Positions 47,535 through 61,016 are shown, counted from the first letter of the stretch. The stretch: DNA of 64,000 nt from Sphingorhabdus sp. EL138 (GCF_945882965.1 NZ_CAMCWY010000014.1:1-64000), one strand, 5' to 3'. Made by a program: numbers and translations. The notes: generated from the letters alone by a model not told the origin.

Positions 47535-48932
47535 ATGAAGAGCAATTTGCTCTGGTCGATACTGGCCGCCCCACTGGCCCTGATGGCGTGCTCTAACGCC
47601 GACGGTCCAAAGACCGCTTCGGCCACACCGGCATCGGCGCCAGCGGAAAAGGTCCCGGCGCCATTTCCGTCAACATATAAGGCCTATCCCGGCGTGGCGA
47701 CGGCCATTCGTAACGTCACTATATATGATGGCGAAGGCGGCAAGATTGACAATGGCGTGGTGTTTATGACCAGCGGCAAGATCAGCAGTGTTGGCGGCCC
47801 GGATACGATCATTCCGCCGGGCGTAAATGTGGTCGATGGAGCCGGCAAGTTTGTGACGCCGGGCATCATCGATATTCACTCCCATTTGGGTAACTATCCA
47901 TCGCCATCGGTTGAGGCGCATAGCGACGGTAATGAGGCGACATCGCCCACGACACCTGAAGTATGGGCAGAACATAGCGTATGGCCGCAAGACCCCGGTT
48001 TCAGCCGTGCGCTCGCAAATGGTGGCGTGACGGCGTTGCAGGTATTGCCGGGTTCGGCAAACCTGATGGGCGGCCGGTCCGTTGTCCTGAAAAACGTCTA
48101 TGCCCGCACGGTGCAGGGTATGAAGTTTCCCGACGCGCCTTATGGTTTGAAAATGGCCTGCGGTGAAAATCCCAAGCGCGTTTACGGATCCAAAGGCCGG
48201 ATGCCGTCAACACGCATGGGCAATATCGCCGTGAACCGGCAGACTTGGATCCAGGCGCAGGAATATAAGAAAAAGCGCGATAGCGGCAAAGAATATACCC
48301 GCGACCTCGGCATGGAAACATTGGCTGGCGTATTGGATGGTGACATCTCGATCCAGAACCACTGCTACCGCGCTGACGAAATGGCGCTCGTCCTCGATAT
48401 GGCCAAGGAATTTGGGTATAAGGTATCGACATTCCACCATGCGGTCGAAAGCTATAAAATCGCTGATCTGTTGCGCGACAATAAAGTCTGTTCGGCGGTA
48501 TGGGCCGATTGGTGGGGTTTCAAGATGGAGGCATATGACGCCATTCCTGAAAACGCCGCAATTCTGCATAATGCGGGTGCCTGCGTCATCATCCATTCCG
48601 ACGATGAAAACCAGATTCAGCGTTTGAACCAAGAAGCGGCAAAGGCGCAAGCCGATGGCCGTCGAATGGGTTTCAACATTAGCGATGCCGAAGTCATCAA
48701 ATGGCTGACATACAACCCTGCTAAGGCGTTAGGCATATCGGACAAAACAGGGAGCTTGAAGGCTGGTAAAATGGCCGATGTCGTATTGTGGAACGGCAAC
48801 CCGTTGAGCGTCTACGCCCGACCAGACAAGGTGTGGATTGATGGTGCGTTAATGTTTGATGCAAGCAACCCCAAAATACGTCCGGTCAGCGATTTTGAGC
48901 TTGGCCAACCCGGTGAAGGAGATGTGAAATGA
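47535..48932 (+). CDS. Exported amidohydrolase (lipoprotein), metal site intact
   Basis: Metal-dependent hydrolase of the imidazolonepropionase-like amidohydrolase group, 465 residues. A lipoprotein signal ends LMAC with Cys19, then a Pro/Ala linker. The first metal motif is HSH at 115-117. Further His ligands appear in IQNHCYRA and FHHAVESYK, and the Asp in IIHSDDEN. The start at 47535 follows the transporter stop closely. Dipeptidase or prolidase-like activity on imported or periplasmic peptides is plausible from context but not proven. It is coupled by ATGA to the next gene. Confidence 0.85.
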   Translation: MKSNLLWSILAAPLALMACSNADGPKTASATPASAPAEKVPAPFPSTYKAYPGVATAIRNVTIYDGEGGKIDNGVVFMTSGKISSVGGPDTIIPPGVNVVDGAGKFVTPGIIDIHSHLGNYPSPSVEAHSDGNEATSPTTPEVWAEHSVWPQDPGFSRALANGGVTALQVLPGSANLMGGRSVVLKNVYARTVQGMKFPDAPYGLKMACGENPKRVYGSKGRMPSTRMGNIAVNRQTWIQAQEYKKKRDSGKEYTRDLGMETLAGVLDGDISIQNHCYRADEMALVLDMAKEFGYKVSTFHHAVESYKIADLLRDNKVCSAVWADWWGFKMEAYDAIPENAAILHNAGACVIIHSDDENQIQRLNQEAAKAQADGRRMGFNISDAEVIKWLTYNPAKALGISDKTGSLKAGKMADVVLWNGNPLSVYARPDKVWIDGALMFDASNPKIRPVSDFELGQPGEGDVK

Positions 48933-50221
48933 GGCATTTCCTATATGCCGCCTCTGCTGTGGCAGCCTTTGCAACGCCCATTGCCGCCGAAACCATTGCC
49001 ATCACAGGTGGCCGCGTCGTGGTCGGGGATGGCAGCGCGCCGATTGAACGTGGCACTGTGGTTATCCGCGACGGCAAAATCATCGCCGCAGGCGCAAATG
49101 TTGCCGTGCCCGCGGGTGCCCGCAAAATTGACGCAACGGGCAACTGGGTAACGCCGGGCGTTTTTGCTGGCTTCACACGGCTTGGCCTATCTGAGGTTGA
49201 TGCCGTTAACGGTACAAACGACAAAAGCGGCGGTAAAAGCGGTTTTTCCGCAGCTATCGATGTTGCACCTGCGATTGATCCGTTTCGTTCATCCTTCGCC
49301 ATCAACCGTGCGGCAGGTGTGACCCGCGCTGTGGTTGCACCAGAGGCTGCGGACAACATATTTGCAGGGCAGGGCGCGATTGCCGATCTGGGTGCGGATA
49401 GTAATCCGGTGACGAAAGCCCGTGCGTTCCAGTTTGCCGAGTTCGGTGAAGATGGCGCTGCGTCTGCGGGTGGAAGCCGTGCGGGAACGCATCTGCACTT
49501 CCGCGCCATGCTGCGTGAGGCCCAAGATTATGCCGCAGGGCGTGGCACCTTTGATGATGATTTGTTGAAGGCTGAGGATGCCAAGGCGTTGTTGTCCGTC
49601 CTTAAAGGTGAAACCCGTTTGCTCATACATGTTGAAGGCGCAAATGACATGCTTCGACTGATGGAGTTAAAGCGGGAATTCCCCGCGATTAAAATGGTGT
49701 TTGTGGGCGTGAGCGAAGGTTGGCGGGTTGCTCGCGAGCTTGCGCAGGCTGGCATTCCTGTCGTCGCGTCCGCTCTCAATGATTTGCCCGCAACATTCGA
49801 AATGCTGGGGGCGACGCAAAGCAATATTGGCCGGATGAAAGACGCCGGTGTTCAGGTTGCCATTGGCATGATCAACGACCGGGATTCGCACCAATTGCGC
49901 TACACAACGCAATATGCGGGCAATATTGTGGGCTTGCAATATGTGCCAGGTGCAACGGGTCTGACCTGGGATGAGGCTTTTTCCGCGATTAGTTCGGTTC
50001 CTGCCGAGATCATGGGCGTTGGCGACCGCCTTGGCAGCTTGAAGGCAGGAAGGGCGGCAGATGTCGTGGTCTGGGATGGCGACCCGCTTGAGCTTTCGAG
50101 TGCAGCTATTGCGGTTATCATCGACGGTATTGAACAACCGCTCGCCAACCGTCAGAATCGCCTGCGTGACCGTTATGCGCGTCCCACAGAAGGTGATTTG
50201 CCCAAGGCATATGATCGTTGA
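48929..50221 (+). CDS. Amidohydrolase-like exported protein with degenerate metal site
   Basis: Related to its upstream neighbour, 430 residues, with a signal peptide ending PIAAE. The amidohydrolase frame is kept (GGRVVVGDGSAPIERGTVVI at the start, SLKAGRAADVVVWDGDPLEL at the end). The first metal motif HxH is replaced: VTPGVFAGFTRLG has Phe82 and Arg84 where the neighbour has His115 and His117. It is therefore probably a non-catalytic partner or uses another mechanism. The ATGA overlap suggests equimolar synthesis with the active paralogue and possibly a heteromer. Confidence 0.8.
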   Translation: MRHFLYAASAVAAFATPIAAETIAITGGRVVVGDGSAPIERGTVVIRDGKIIAAGANVAVPAGARKIDATGNWVTPGVFAGFTRLGLSEVDAVNGTNDKSGGKSGFSAAIDVAPAIDPFRSSFAINRAAGVTRAVVAPEAADNIFAGQGAIADLGADSNPVTKARAFQFAEFGEDGAASAGGSRAGTHLHFRAMLREAQDYAAGRGTFDDDLLKAEDAKALLSVLKGETRLLIHVEGANDMLRLMELKREFPAIKMVFVGVSEGWRVARELAQAGIPVVASALNDLPATFEMLGATQSNIGRMKDAGVQVAIGMINDRDSHQLRYTTQYAGNIVGLQYVPGATGLTWDEAFSAISSVPAEIMGVGDRLGSLKAGRAADVVVWDGDPLELSSAAIAVIIDGIEQPLANRQNRLRDRYARPTEGDLPKAYDR

Positions 50222-50271
50222 TTTTTTAAGGGTGTAATTAGCGCGTTTATTCAGCGGCGGGAGGTGGCGTT

Positions 50272-50945
50272 TTGGGTGATTATCTAACATTGGTTTCCGC
50301 GAGCTTATTGTTCGTCGGCAGCCATTTTCTGATGTCGCATCCGTTGCGCGCAATTCTTGTCAGCCGGTTTGGGGCGAACGGTTTTATGGCTTTTTATTCG
50401 GCCATATCGCTGATTACATTTGTTGGGATGATTATCGCGTTCGGACGCGCACCCAAGGCCGATGGTCTTTGGCCTGTGGGCGACGTCGTCTGGATATTTG
50501 CGAGCTTACTTACCCTATTTGCGGCGGTGCTGTTTGCAGGCTCGTTCATCCGCAACCCGTCGCTTCCCGGCGTGCCTGCCGCACTGGCCGCACAGACGCC
50601 CTCTGGGGTGTTTAAGGCGACACGGCATCCGATGATGTGGGGTTTTGCCTTATGGGGAGCGGGGCATATTCTTGTTGCGCCGCGCATCGACAACTTCATT
50701 TTTGCAGGTAGTCTTATCTTCTTGGCTTTGGTGGGTTCCAAGGCGCAGGAGATAAAAAAGCGCAACCTGATGGGGGGGCAATGGGCACAGTGGCTACGCC
50801 GCACATACTTCTTTGTCCGTCCCGCCGCATTGTTGCGCGTGGGCATTGGCCCTTGGGTCGCAGGTGCGTTGATCTGGGCTCTCGCGACATGGGCGCACCC
50901 ATATTGGGGCGTGCCCGGCGCCGGCCTGTTCCGCTGGTTCGACTT

Positions 50946-50949
<4 letters not shown>
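50272..50949 (+). CDS. NnrU-family membrane protein
   Basis: Integral membrane protein of 225 residues with about six helices. NnrU features: a His in the first helix (FVGSHFLMSHPLR), and FKATRHPMMWGFALWGAGH, a motif shared with isoprenylcysteine methyltransferase-like proteins. NnrU is tied to nitrite/NO metabolism in some species, but no denitrification gene is nearby. The TTG at 50272 has GGGAGG seven to eight bases upstream. Its stop overlaps the stop of the convergent aldo/keto reductase gene. Confidence 0.83.
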
Positions 50950-51927
<978 letters not shown>

Positions 51928-51941
<14 letters not shown>

Positions 51942-53172
51942 CGGCTTTATCCTTTTCAGATGCCTCTATGGCCGTAGCAAGCGCCACGTCCATCTGCACA
52001 TTGCCAGTTGTGCGGAAAATATCAGGCAGTGTTTCAACAGCAATCAACAGGGCCAAAGGTTCAATCGGAATACCAAGCGCCAAGCAGATAGGCGCGATAG
52101 ACGTCACGAAGCTAACCGAGCCCGGCAGGCTGACCGCGCCCATGGAGGTTAACGCAGCGATGAAGATTGCGAAGCCATAGTCAAAGCCGCTGAGCTCCAC
52201 CCCAAACCAGTTCGCGACATAGAGCGCGACAGCCAAATTCATAGCCGGGCCAGTGACGCGCAACAAAGCCACGGCCATAGGCAGAACCAAGCCAGCGGTC
52301 GATTCGCGCACACCAAGCGCCTCTGCCTTTTTCAACATTAGCGGTAAGCTTGCGAGTGACGATTGTGTCGACACTGCGAACGCCTGCACCGGCGCGATCT
52401 GCCGCGCATATTCGGTAAAGCGGACCTTACCGGCAAACACCGCGACCAGATACGCAAAGCCACCGACGATAATGCCGACGATGGAAACCGTGACGATGTA
52501 ATGGGCAACTGCGCCCAGTGCCGCGAGCCCCGACCGAGCGCCAACGACAAAGGCCAAGGCAAATACCCCGATTGGTGCGAGTTTTAACACCCATTCAATG
52601 ACGATAACCATGGCGTCGGCGAGCGCGCTGAAAAATCCGGCCATTTGCGCCCTTGGGGCTTGCGCGAGACGGGTTATCGCAAAGGCAAATACTAAAGTGA
52701 AGATCAGAAGCGGTAGGATCGAGTCATTTGCTGCAGACGCAATAGGATTGGTCGGCACCAGTGCGACGATAAAGTCGCGCAACGGCTGCTGCTCTGCCAC
52801 CGCTGGAACGCTTGTAAGTGCCGCACGCAATGCTGCCGCACTTTCCGATGGCATCGGCCATAACGACAGCAATGTCGGCGTCAGCAGGGCGCCCATGGTC
52901 GCCGAAAGACCCATCATGGCGACAATCCACGTGACGGTCCGCGCAGCCACGGGACCCGCGCGCGCCGCCTCGGCGCTTTTGACAATAGCGGTAATCAGCA
53001 GCGCCACGACCAGCGGCACGACGGTCATCCGAAGGCCGTTAAGCCACAAGGAGCCGACGATATCGAGCCAATAGGCGATTTGTGTACCAATGGCAGGAAC
53101 TATCGCAGCGGCGAAAATCCCAAGGGCAAGCCCGATGGCAAGGGCGAGGAGAATACGTGTAGCGTTAGACAT
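51928..53172 (-). CDS. Dicarboxylate/amino-acid:cation symporter (DAACS family)
   Basis: Inner-membrane secondary transporter of 414 residues with about eight helices and two re-entrant loops. Family marks: the serine-rich [20 protein letters not shown] loop and [21 protein letters not shown]. The start at 53172 (MSNATRILL) fits the first helix; the open frame upstream runs antisense to the glmM leader. Substrate is probably a C4-dicarboxylate or acidic amino acid. It diverges from glmM over 96 bp. Confidence 0.88.
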
Positions 53173-53268
53173 AGCATCGGGTCTTGCCAGCCCGTCGCTC
53201 CCTATGCAAGGGAGAGGCATCACCGTGCGGACAAATCGTTGAACAACCGCAAAAGAGCAGGAACGCAA

Positions 53269-54609
53269 ATGGCGCGCAAATATTTCGGAACGGACGGCAT
53301 CAGGGGGCGCAGCAACGTCGGTGCCATGACACCAGAAATGTCGATGAAAGTCGGCCAAGCAGCTGGCACGCATTTCCTGCGTGGTGGACACCGGCATCGC
53401 GTCGTGATTGGCAAGGATACGCGCTTGTCCGGCTATATGATTGAAAATGCTTTAGTGGCTGGCTTCACCAGCGTTGGTATGGATGTGGTCCAGTTTGGCC
53501 CGATTCCAACGCCTGCCGTAGCCTTGCTAACACGGTCGATGCGCGCGGATCTGGGCGTGATGATTTCGGCCAGTCACAACCCGTATGAGGATAATGGCAT
53601 CAAGCTATTCGGTCCCGATGGCTTTAAGTTGTCGGATGCGGACGAACTAGCCATTGAGGCTTTGCTGGATGCACCGCTTGCTTTGGCGGACGCGGCTGAT
53701 GTGGGCCGTGCCCGGCGCATTGAAGACAGCCGGGGCCGCTATATTCATGCGGTAAAGGCATCCGTGCCAGAACATATCCGGTTCGACGGTTTGCACGTCG
53801 TGCTCGATTGCGCCAATGGTGCGGCCTATCAAGTCGCGCCGACCGCGATTTGGGAATTGGGCGCAAAACTGACGTCTATCGGCATTGAACCCAATGGCAA
53901 GAATATCAATCACAAGGTCGGATCAACGCATATCGCGACGTTGCAGGAAACCGTGGTCGCAGCGGGCGCGGATATCGGCATTGCGCTTGATGGCGACGCT
54001 GATCGCTTAATCGTTGTGGACGAACATGGACGCGTCGTAGACGGGGATCAGATCATGGCATTGCTGGGCGGGGCCATGAACCGCAGTGGTAAGCTGACGG
54101 GCGGCGGAATTGTTGCCACGGTCATGTCCAATTTGGGCCTTGAACGCTATCTGGAAACACAGGACTTGCGCCTTATTCGCGCGAAAGTGGGTGACCGCTA
54201 TGTTCTTGAAGCAATGCGTAAGTACGGCATCAATTTTGGTGGTGAGCAATCGGGCCATATGATCATGTTGGACCACGCAACGACGGGCGATGGCACCATA
54301 GCGGCGCTGCAGGTGCTGACTGAGCTTGTCGCCAGCGGGAAGACAGCGAGTGAAGTGCTGCACTTGTTCGATCCTGTCCCTCAATTGCTTAAAAATGTTC
54401 GCTTTTCCGGCGGCAAGCCGCTTGATAACCCAGATGTTCAGGCCGTCATTGCAAAGGCCGAGGGCGAGCTGGCGGGCAATGGCCGTTTGGTGATCCGCCC
54501 GTCGGGGACTGAACCCGTTATCCGTGTGATGGCCGAGGGCGATGACGCGGCGCAGGTTGAGCGTATTGTTGATGGCATTTGCGACGCGGTCAGGGCTGCT
54601 GCATCCTGA
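53269..54609 (+). CDS. glmM: Phosphoglucosamine mutase
   Basis: Converts glucosamine-6-phosphate to glucosamine-1-phosphate for UDP-GlcNAc, peptidoglycan and LPS. It has 446 residues. The phosphoserine loop [14 protein letters not shown] has active Ser102. The Mg loop DGDADRLI and the phosphate-binding [14 protein letters not shown] are intact. The ATG at 53269 has AGGA upstream. Its TGA overlaps the thiD start (TGATG). Confidence 0.96.
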   Translation: MARKYFGTDGIRGRSNVGAMTPEMSMKVGQAAGTHFLRGGHRHRVVIGKDTRLSGYMIENALVAGFTSVGMDVVQFGPIPTPAVALLTRSMRADLGVMISASHNPYEDNGIKLFGPDGFKLSDADELAIEALLDAPLALADAADVGRARRIEDSRGRYIHAVKASVPEHIRFDGLHVVLDCANGAAYQVAPTAIWELGAKLTSIGIEPNGKNINHKVGSTHIATLQETVVAAGADIGIALDGDADRLIVVDEHGRVVDGDQIMALLGGAMNRSGKLTGGGIVATVMSNLGLERYLETQDLRLIRAKVGDRYVLEAMRKYGINFGGEQSGHMIMLDHATTGDGTIAALQVLTELVASGKTASEVLHLFDPVPQLLKNVRFSGGKPLDNPDVQAVIAKAEGELAGNGRLVIRPSGTEPVIRVMAEGDDAAQVERIVDGICDAVRAAAS

Positions 54610-55751
54610 TGACCAAAGGCGCGGCTGCACGCATTTTGATTATCGCGGGGTCCGATAGCGGCGGCGGCGCAGGGATTCAGGCGGATATCAAAACGGTGAC
54701 CATGCTTGGCGGCCATGCCATGACAGCAGTGACCGCGATTACCGCACAAAACACGCTGGGCGTCGATGCCGTGCATATGGTTCCAACGCAGATGGTGATT
54801 GACCAAATTAGCGCGGTCGTCAGCGACATTGGCGTGGACGCTGTCAAAATCGGGATGATTGGCAATGCGGACACCGCGCATGCGGTGGCAGACAGCCTTT
54901 GTTACCATTCTTTTCCGATTATATTCGACCCGGTCATGGTCGCGACGAGCGGTGCGGTTTTGGCGGATGCGGATACCATATCCGCGTTTGAACGGCTGAT
55001 GCGGCTTGCCACGCTGACAACGCCCAATTTGCCAGAGTTGGAAGCTTTGGGCGGTATGGATGCGTTGCGCGCGCGGCGGTTTCCGCTGTTGCTAAAGGGC
55101 GGCCATGCGGAAGGGGATGATATCATCGACGCATTGCATCTCGCGCCGGGGCAGAGTGAAAGTTGGCGCGATGCGCGTATACACACGCGCAGCACGCATG
55201 GCACCGGGTGCACATTGGCGACGGCCATCGCAACGGGTCTTGGGCAGGGGATGGAGCTTGTCCCCGCAATAGAGCGCGCGCGCCTGTTCGTGCGGCTCGC
55301 GCTGCGCGATGCGCCAGGGCTTGGGCAGGGTCATGGCCCCATGGGGCATCAATCGGTGCGTGAGGACGCTATGGTATCTGGCCCGTCGCTCAACCATGTG
55401 ACTGCGGGTTGCCGCGATTATTCGGCGTCCGTCAATTTTTATAAGGCACTTGGACTTGCGTTAATCGTTGATAGCCCATCCAATGGCTATGCACGATTCC
55501 AAGCGCCCAATGGCGTTACCTTTTCTATATATCAACGTGACGATATCGCGACATCGACCATATTATACTTTGAAAGCAAACGCCTCGACGCATGGGTAAC
55601 GGAGCTGGCTAGCCAAGGCTTTGCGTTTGAACAATTGCCACAGGATGAAAGCTGGGGCTGGCGTGAGGCGCGTTTGCTGGATCCTGCGGGCAACATGGTT
55701 TGCTTATATAAAGCAGGCGAAAACAGGCGCTATCCTGCTTGGCGGATATGA
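54609..55751 (+). CDS. thiD: Hydroxymethylpyrimidine (phosphate) kinase fused to a VOC/glyoxalase-like domain
   Basis: ThiD phosphorylates HMP and HMP-P in thiamine synthesis. Here a 380-residue frame contains ThiD (1-250: [18 protein letters not shown] and [13 protein letters not shown] with the catalytic Cys) followed by a VOC domain (about 255-375: [36 protein letters not shown]). A normal ThiD would end near [11 protein letters not shown]. At the junction a TGA sits one frame off, and TGAGG precedes the internal ATG at 55371, as if the VOC gene was once separate. Either a true fusion or loss of a stop by a one-base change. The stop overlaps rnhB (ATGA). Confidence 0.88.
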   Translation: MTKGAAARILIIAGSDSGGGAGIQADIKTVTMLGGHAMTAVTAITAQNTLGVDAVHMVPTQMVIDQISAVVSDIGVDAVKIGMIGNADTAHAVADSLCYHSFPIIFDPVMVATSGAVLADADTISAFERLMRLATLTTPNLPELEALGGMDALRARRFPLLLKGGHAEGDDIIDALHLAPGQSESWRDARIHTRSTHGTGCTLATAIATGLGQGMELVPAIERARLFVRLALRDAPGLGQGHGPMGHQSVREDAMVSGPSLNHVTAGCRDYSASVNFYKALGLALIVDSPSNGYARFQAPNGVTFSIYQRDDIATSTILYFESKRLDAWVTELASQGFAFEQLPQDESWGWREARLLDPAGNMVCLYKAGENRRYPAWRI

Positions 55752-56329
55752 TTATCGGCGTCGACGAGGCGGGGCGCGGGCCGCTTGCGGGGCCGGTCGT
55801 TGCGGCGGCTGTATTGCTTTGCAAACCTAAGCCTTCGGGGTTGGATGACAGCAAGAAACTCACCGCCGCGCGCCGTGCGGAGTTGGAAGCCACGATTAAG
55901 CGCCGTTGCCAATGGGCGGTGGGTGTAGTCGAAGTCGAGGATATTGACCGCCTGAACATTTTTGGCGCAACAATGCTCGCCATGACCCTGGCGGTTGATG
56001 CCTTGTGCGCGAAACTTGGTTCTGATCCGCTTGAAGTGCTGGTGGATGGGAACATGACGCCAATGGGCCGATGCCGCGAATGGCGTTGGACGGCGCGTGC
56101 GATAGTCGGCGGTGACGCCATAGAACCCTGCATTTCAGCAGCGTCAATTATCGCCAAAGAACATCGTGACCGGATGATGTGTGCCGCCGCCCAGCAGCAT
56201 GCGCAATATGGTTGGGAAAAAAACAAAGGCTATGGCACGCCTGACCATTTAGCCGCGCTGCGCGAGCATGGTCCGACGCCGTTACACCGGAAAAGCTTCG
56301 CGCCAGTCGCCCAACTGCTTTTGCTGTAA
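55748..56329 (+). CDS. rnhB: Ribonuclease HII
   Basis: Cleaves RNA in RNA-DNA hybrids, including single misinserted ribonucleotides. It has 193 residues. The active-site opening [19 protein letters not shown] carries Asp6 and Glu7, and further acidic residues lie in VLVDGN and EHRDRM. The ATG at 55748 overlaps the stop of the ThiD-VOC gene (ATGA). The rnhB-ccrM neighbourhood is conserved in alphaproteobacteria. Confidence 0.95.
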   Translation: MIIGVDEAGRGPLAGPVVAAAVLLCKPKPSGLDDSKKLTAARRAELEATIKRRCQWAVGVVEVEDIDRLNIFGATMLAMTLAVDALCAKLGSDPLEVLVDGNMTPMGRCREWRWTARAIVGGDAIEPCISAASIIAKEHRDRMMCAAAQQHAQYGWEKNKGYGTPDHLAALREHGPTPLHRKSFAPVAQLLLL

Positions 56330-56344
56330 TTTTTTTTGGGCAGT

Positions 56345-58760
<2,416 letters not shown>

Positions 58761-58833
58761 TCTACAGCCATTTGGCTGCCTTGACCCTGTGCCCAATGAC
58801 GGGCACATTCGCTCCGTCAAAAGGAGTTTCAAA

Positions 58834-59271
58834 ATGCTGATGAAATATATCATTGGGTACATCGCCACTGGCATCGCGTTTGCGGTCATCGACAGCGTCT
58901 GGCTGCGGACCATGTACACGCGGCTGTATCAGCCAGAAATTGGCGAAATGATGATGAAGAATGGTTTCCGTTTAGGGCCGGCCATCATTTTTTACCTACT
59001 GTATATTTTGGGCATGATGATCTTCGCTGTCGGGCCAGCGTTATTGACTGGCAAGTGGCAGACCGCGCTCATTTGGGGCGCTTTGTTGGGCTTCTTTTGC
59101 TATATGACCTATGATTTGACCAATTATGCCACGTTAAAAGTGTGGAGCACGAAAGTCACCATCCTCGACATCATTTGGGGAACATTTCTGACAGGCTCTG
59201 CTTCGCTGGTCGGCTTTTGGATTACGCAAGCTTTGCTTGGCGTCGCTGGTCCCAAGGTCGAGACGTTTTAA
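58834..59271 (+). CDS. DUF2177 family membrane protein
   Basis: Protein of 145 residues with four predicted membrane helices, function unknown. Family motifs: FAVIDSVWLRTMYTRLYQP and FFCYMTYDLTNYATLKVW. AAGGAG precedes the ATG at 58834, so the longer open frame upstream is not used. It sits alone between folP and the inverted repeat before the pnt operon. Confidence 0.88.
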   Translation: MLMKYIIGYIATGIAFAVIDSVWLRTMYTRLYQPEIGEMMMKNGFRLGPAIIFYLLYILGMMIFAVGPALLTGKWQTALIWGALLGFFCYMTYDLTNYATLKVWSTKVTILDIIWGTFLTGSASLVGFWITQALLGVAGPKVETF

Positions 59272-59276
59272 ACGCA

Positions 59277-59359
59277 AGCTCTTTCACCCATTTGCCGTCA
59301 TGTCCGACTGCGATGCGGATCTTCCAGATGGGGGTGATAACGCAAATGGGTAAAGAGCT
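59277..59359. repeat. Long imperfect inverted repeat upstream of the pnt operon
   Basis: Arm 1 (59277-59295) and arm 2 (59342-59359) are complementary over 18 pairs with one bulged C: AGCTCTTT-ACCCATTTGC against GCAAATGGGT-AAAGAGCT. A 46-bp spacer separates them. The stem starts 6 bp after the DUF2177 stop codon. It differs from the two GC-rich repeat families elsewhere in the window. Confidence 0.75.
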
Positions 59360-59458
59360 AATTAAGCAGTCATGATATTTTCTTTGTTCATCGTGCTTGA
59401 GCATTGGAAAATCACCAGTTAAGGCGGTCGGGTAATATAATCTTACACGGAGGCTGTT

Positions 59459-59593
59459 TTGACAAACGATCATGACCTTGGACCCGCAAAGGAAACCTAT
59501 GCGGGTTTCGTCACTTTTTTCAAATGGGGTACAGTTGCTACCGCGATTGTTACCACTGTCGTGGTTTTGATCATCGCAAGTCGTGCTGCTTAA
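59459..59593 (+). CDS. aa3-type cytochrome c oxidase subunit IV-like small membrane protein
   Basis: 44-residue protein with one membrane helix (TVATAIVTTVVVLIIASRAA) and a soluble N-terminus YAGFVTFFKWG that matches the bacterial aa3 oxidase subunit IV family (PF07835). GGAGG lies five bases upstream of the TTG start. The pntAA GTG begins directly after its TAA. It sits with the transhydrogenase and not with oxidase genes, an arrangement I recall from other sphingomonads. A TATAAT -10-like element lies at 59436-59441. Confidence 0.8.
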   Translation: MTNDHDLGPAKETYAGFVTFFKWGTVATAIVTTVVVLIIASRAA

Positions 59594-60724
59594 GTGGCAA
59601 AGATTGCTGTACTGAGGGAGACCACTCCCGGCGAAACCCGCGTTTCTGCGTCCCCTGAAACCGTCAAGAAATTCATTGCGCTTGGCGCAACGGTTTCGGT
59701 CGAAAATGAAGCAGGCGCAGGGGCTTCCATTGGTGATGGCGATTATGCAAATGCCGGCGCTTCTGTGGGGAAACTGGCTTCCGTCCTGAAGGATGCGGAC
59801 ATTGTTTTGGGCGTTCAGGGACCAGATCCAAAGGCGCTGAAGGGCATGAAGCCCGGTGCATGGTTGGTTGCCGGACTTGACCCCTTTGGGCAGCGTGCAC
59901 GGGTGGATGCTTATGCCAAGGTAGGCGTAGAAGCGCTTGCGATGGAATTCATGCCGCGCATCACGCGCGCGCAATCGATGGACATATTGTCGTCGCAGTC
60001 AAACCTGTCGGGATATAAGGCGGTGATTGAGGCCGCGTCAGTTTACGGCCGCGCCTTTCCAATGATGATGACCGCTGCCGGCACCATTAGCGCGGCAAGG
60101 GCGTTCATCATGGGTGTTGGCGTGGCCGGGCTACAGGCGATTGCCACCGCGCGCCGCTTAGGCGCTCAGGTGTCGGCAACCGACGTGCGCTCGGCGACCA
60201 AGGAGCAGATTGAATCCTTGGGTGCAAAAGCGATTTTCGTAGAGAATGTCGCCGGAATACAAGGCGAGGGCGCTGGCGGTTATGCGACCGAAATGTCCGA
60301 CGAATATAAAGCAGCGCAGGCCGAATTGGTCTCTGCGCATATCGCCAAGCAGGACATCGTCATTACAACCGCGTTGATCCCGGGCCGCCCGGCACCGCGT
60401 TTGGTGTCTGACGCGCAGATCGCGAGCATGAAGCCGGGTTCCGTCATTTTCGACCTTGCCGTCGCGCAAGGCGGCAATGTCGAAGGATCGAAGGCCGACG
60501 AAATTGTCATCAAACATGGCGTGAAAATCGTTGGCTATAGCAACACGCCAGCGCATTTGGCGGCGGACGCATCCGCGCTCTATGCACGCAACCTGTTCAA
60601 TTTCCTTTCCGCTTTTTGGAACAAGGAAACTGGGGCGCCTGCGTTGCCAGATGACGATGAAATTACCGCAGCAATTCGCCTGACCAAAGATGGCAAGGTC
60701 GTGAATGAACGCCTGTTGGCGTAG
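59594..60724 (+). CDS. pntAA: NAD(P) transhydrogenase subunit alpha part 1 (domain I)
   Basis: NAD(H)-binding, membrane-peripheral subunit of the proton-pumping transhydrogenase that makes NADPH. It has 376 residues, with the alanine-dehydrogenase-like fold: ETTPGETRVSASPETVKKF, TAAGTISAARAFIMGVGVAG (nucleotide site) and TTALIPGRPAPRLV. The start is GTG right behind the subunit IV-like gene, so the two are coupled. It is the three-gene (split alpha) arrangement typical of alphaproteobacteria. Confidence 0.94.
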   Translation: MAKIAVLRETTPGETRVSASPETVKKFIALGATVSVENEAGAGASIGDGDYANAGASVGKLASVLKDADIVLGVQGPDPKALKGMKPGAWLVAGLDPFGQRARVDAYAKVGVEALAMEFMPRITRAQSMDILSSQSNLSGYKAVIEAASVYGRAFPMMMTAAGTISAARAFIMGVGVAGLQAIATARRLGAQVSATDVRSATKEQIESLGAKAIFVENVAGIQGEGAGGYATEMSDEYKAAQAELVSAHIAKQDIVITTALIPGRPAPRLVSDAQIASMKPGSVIFDLAVAQGGNVEGSKADEIVIKHGVKIVGYSNTPAHLAADASALYARNLFNFLSAFWNKETGAPALPDDDEITAAIRLTKDGKVVNERLLA

Positions 60725-60733
60725 GGGGAAAGT

Positions 60734-61015
60734 ATGGACTTTATATCAATCTTATCCATCTTCGTGATGGCCTGTTTTGTGGGCTATTATGTTGTCTGGT
60801 CAGTAACACCTGCGCTCCACACGCCGTTGATGGCGGTGACGAACGCGATTTCCTCAGTCATTATCGTCGGTGCGTTGATCGCGGCGGCGGCAGATGGGTC
60901 AACGACTGCCAAGTGGCTTGGCCTGATTGCGGTCGCCTTGGCTAGCGTCAATATCTTTGGCGGCTTTGCGGTTACGGCGCGCATGCTGGCCATGTACAAG
61001 AAAAAGGAGCGTTAA
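60734..61015 (+). CDS. pntAB: NAD(P) transhydrogenase subunit alpha part 2
   Basis: 93-residue membrane part of the alpha subunit with three helices (VGYYVVWSVTPALHTPLMAV, SSVIIVGALIAAA, ASVNIFGGFAVTARMLAMY). It contributes to the proton channel. GGGGGAAAG precedes its ATG. In enterobacteria it is fused to part 1; here it is separate. Confidence 0.94.
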   Translation: MDFISILSIFVMACFVGYYVVWSVTPALHTPLMAVTNAISSVIIVGALIAAAADGSTTAKWLGLIAVALASVNIFGGFAVTARMLAMYKKKER

Positions 61016-61016
61016 G

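Noticed and set aside
59397-59441. Complete sigma-70 promoter for the pnt operon
   Set aside because: TATAAT at 59436 is good, but TTGAGC and TTGGAA upstream are 26-33 bp away, too far for a -35 element.
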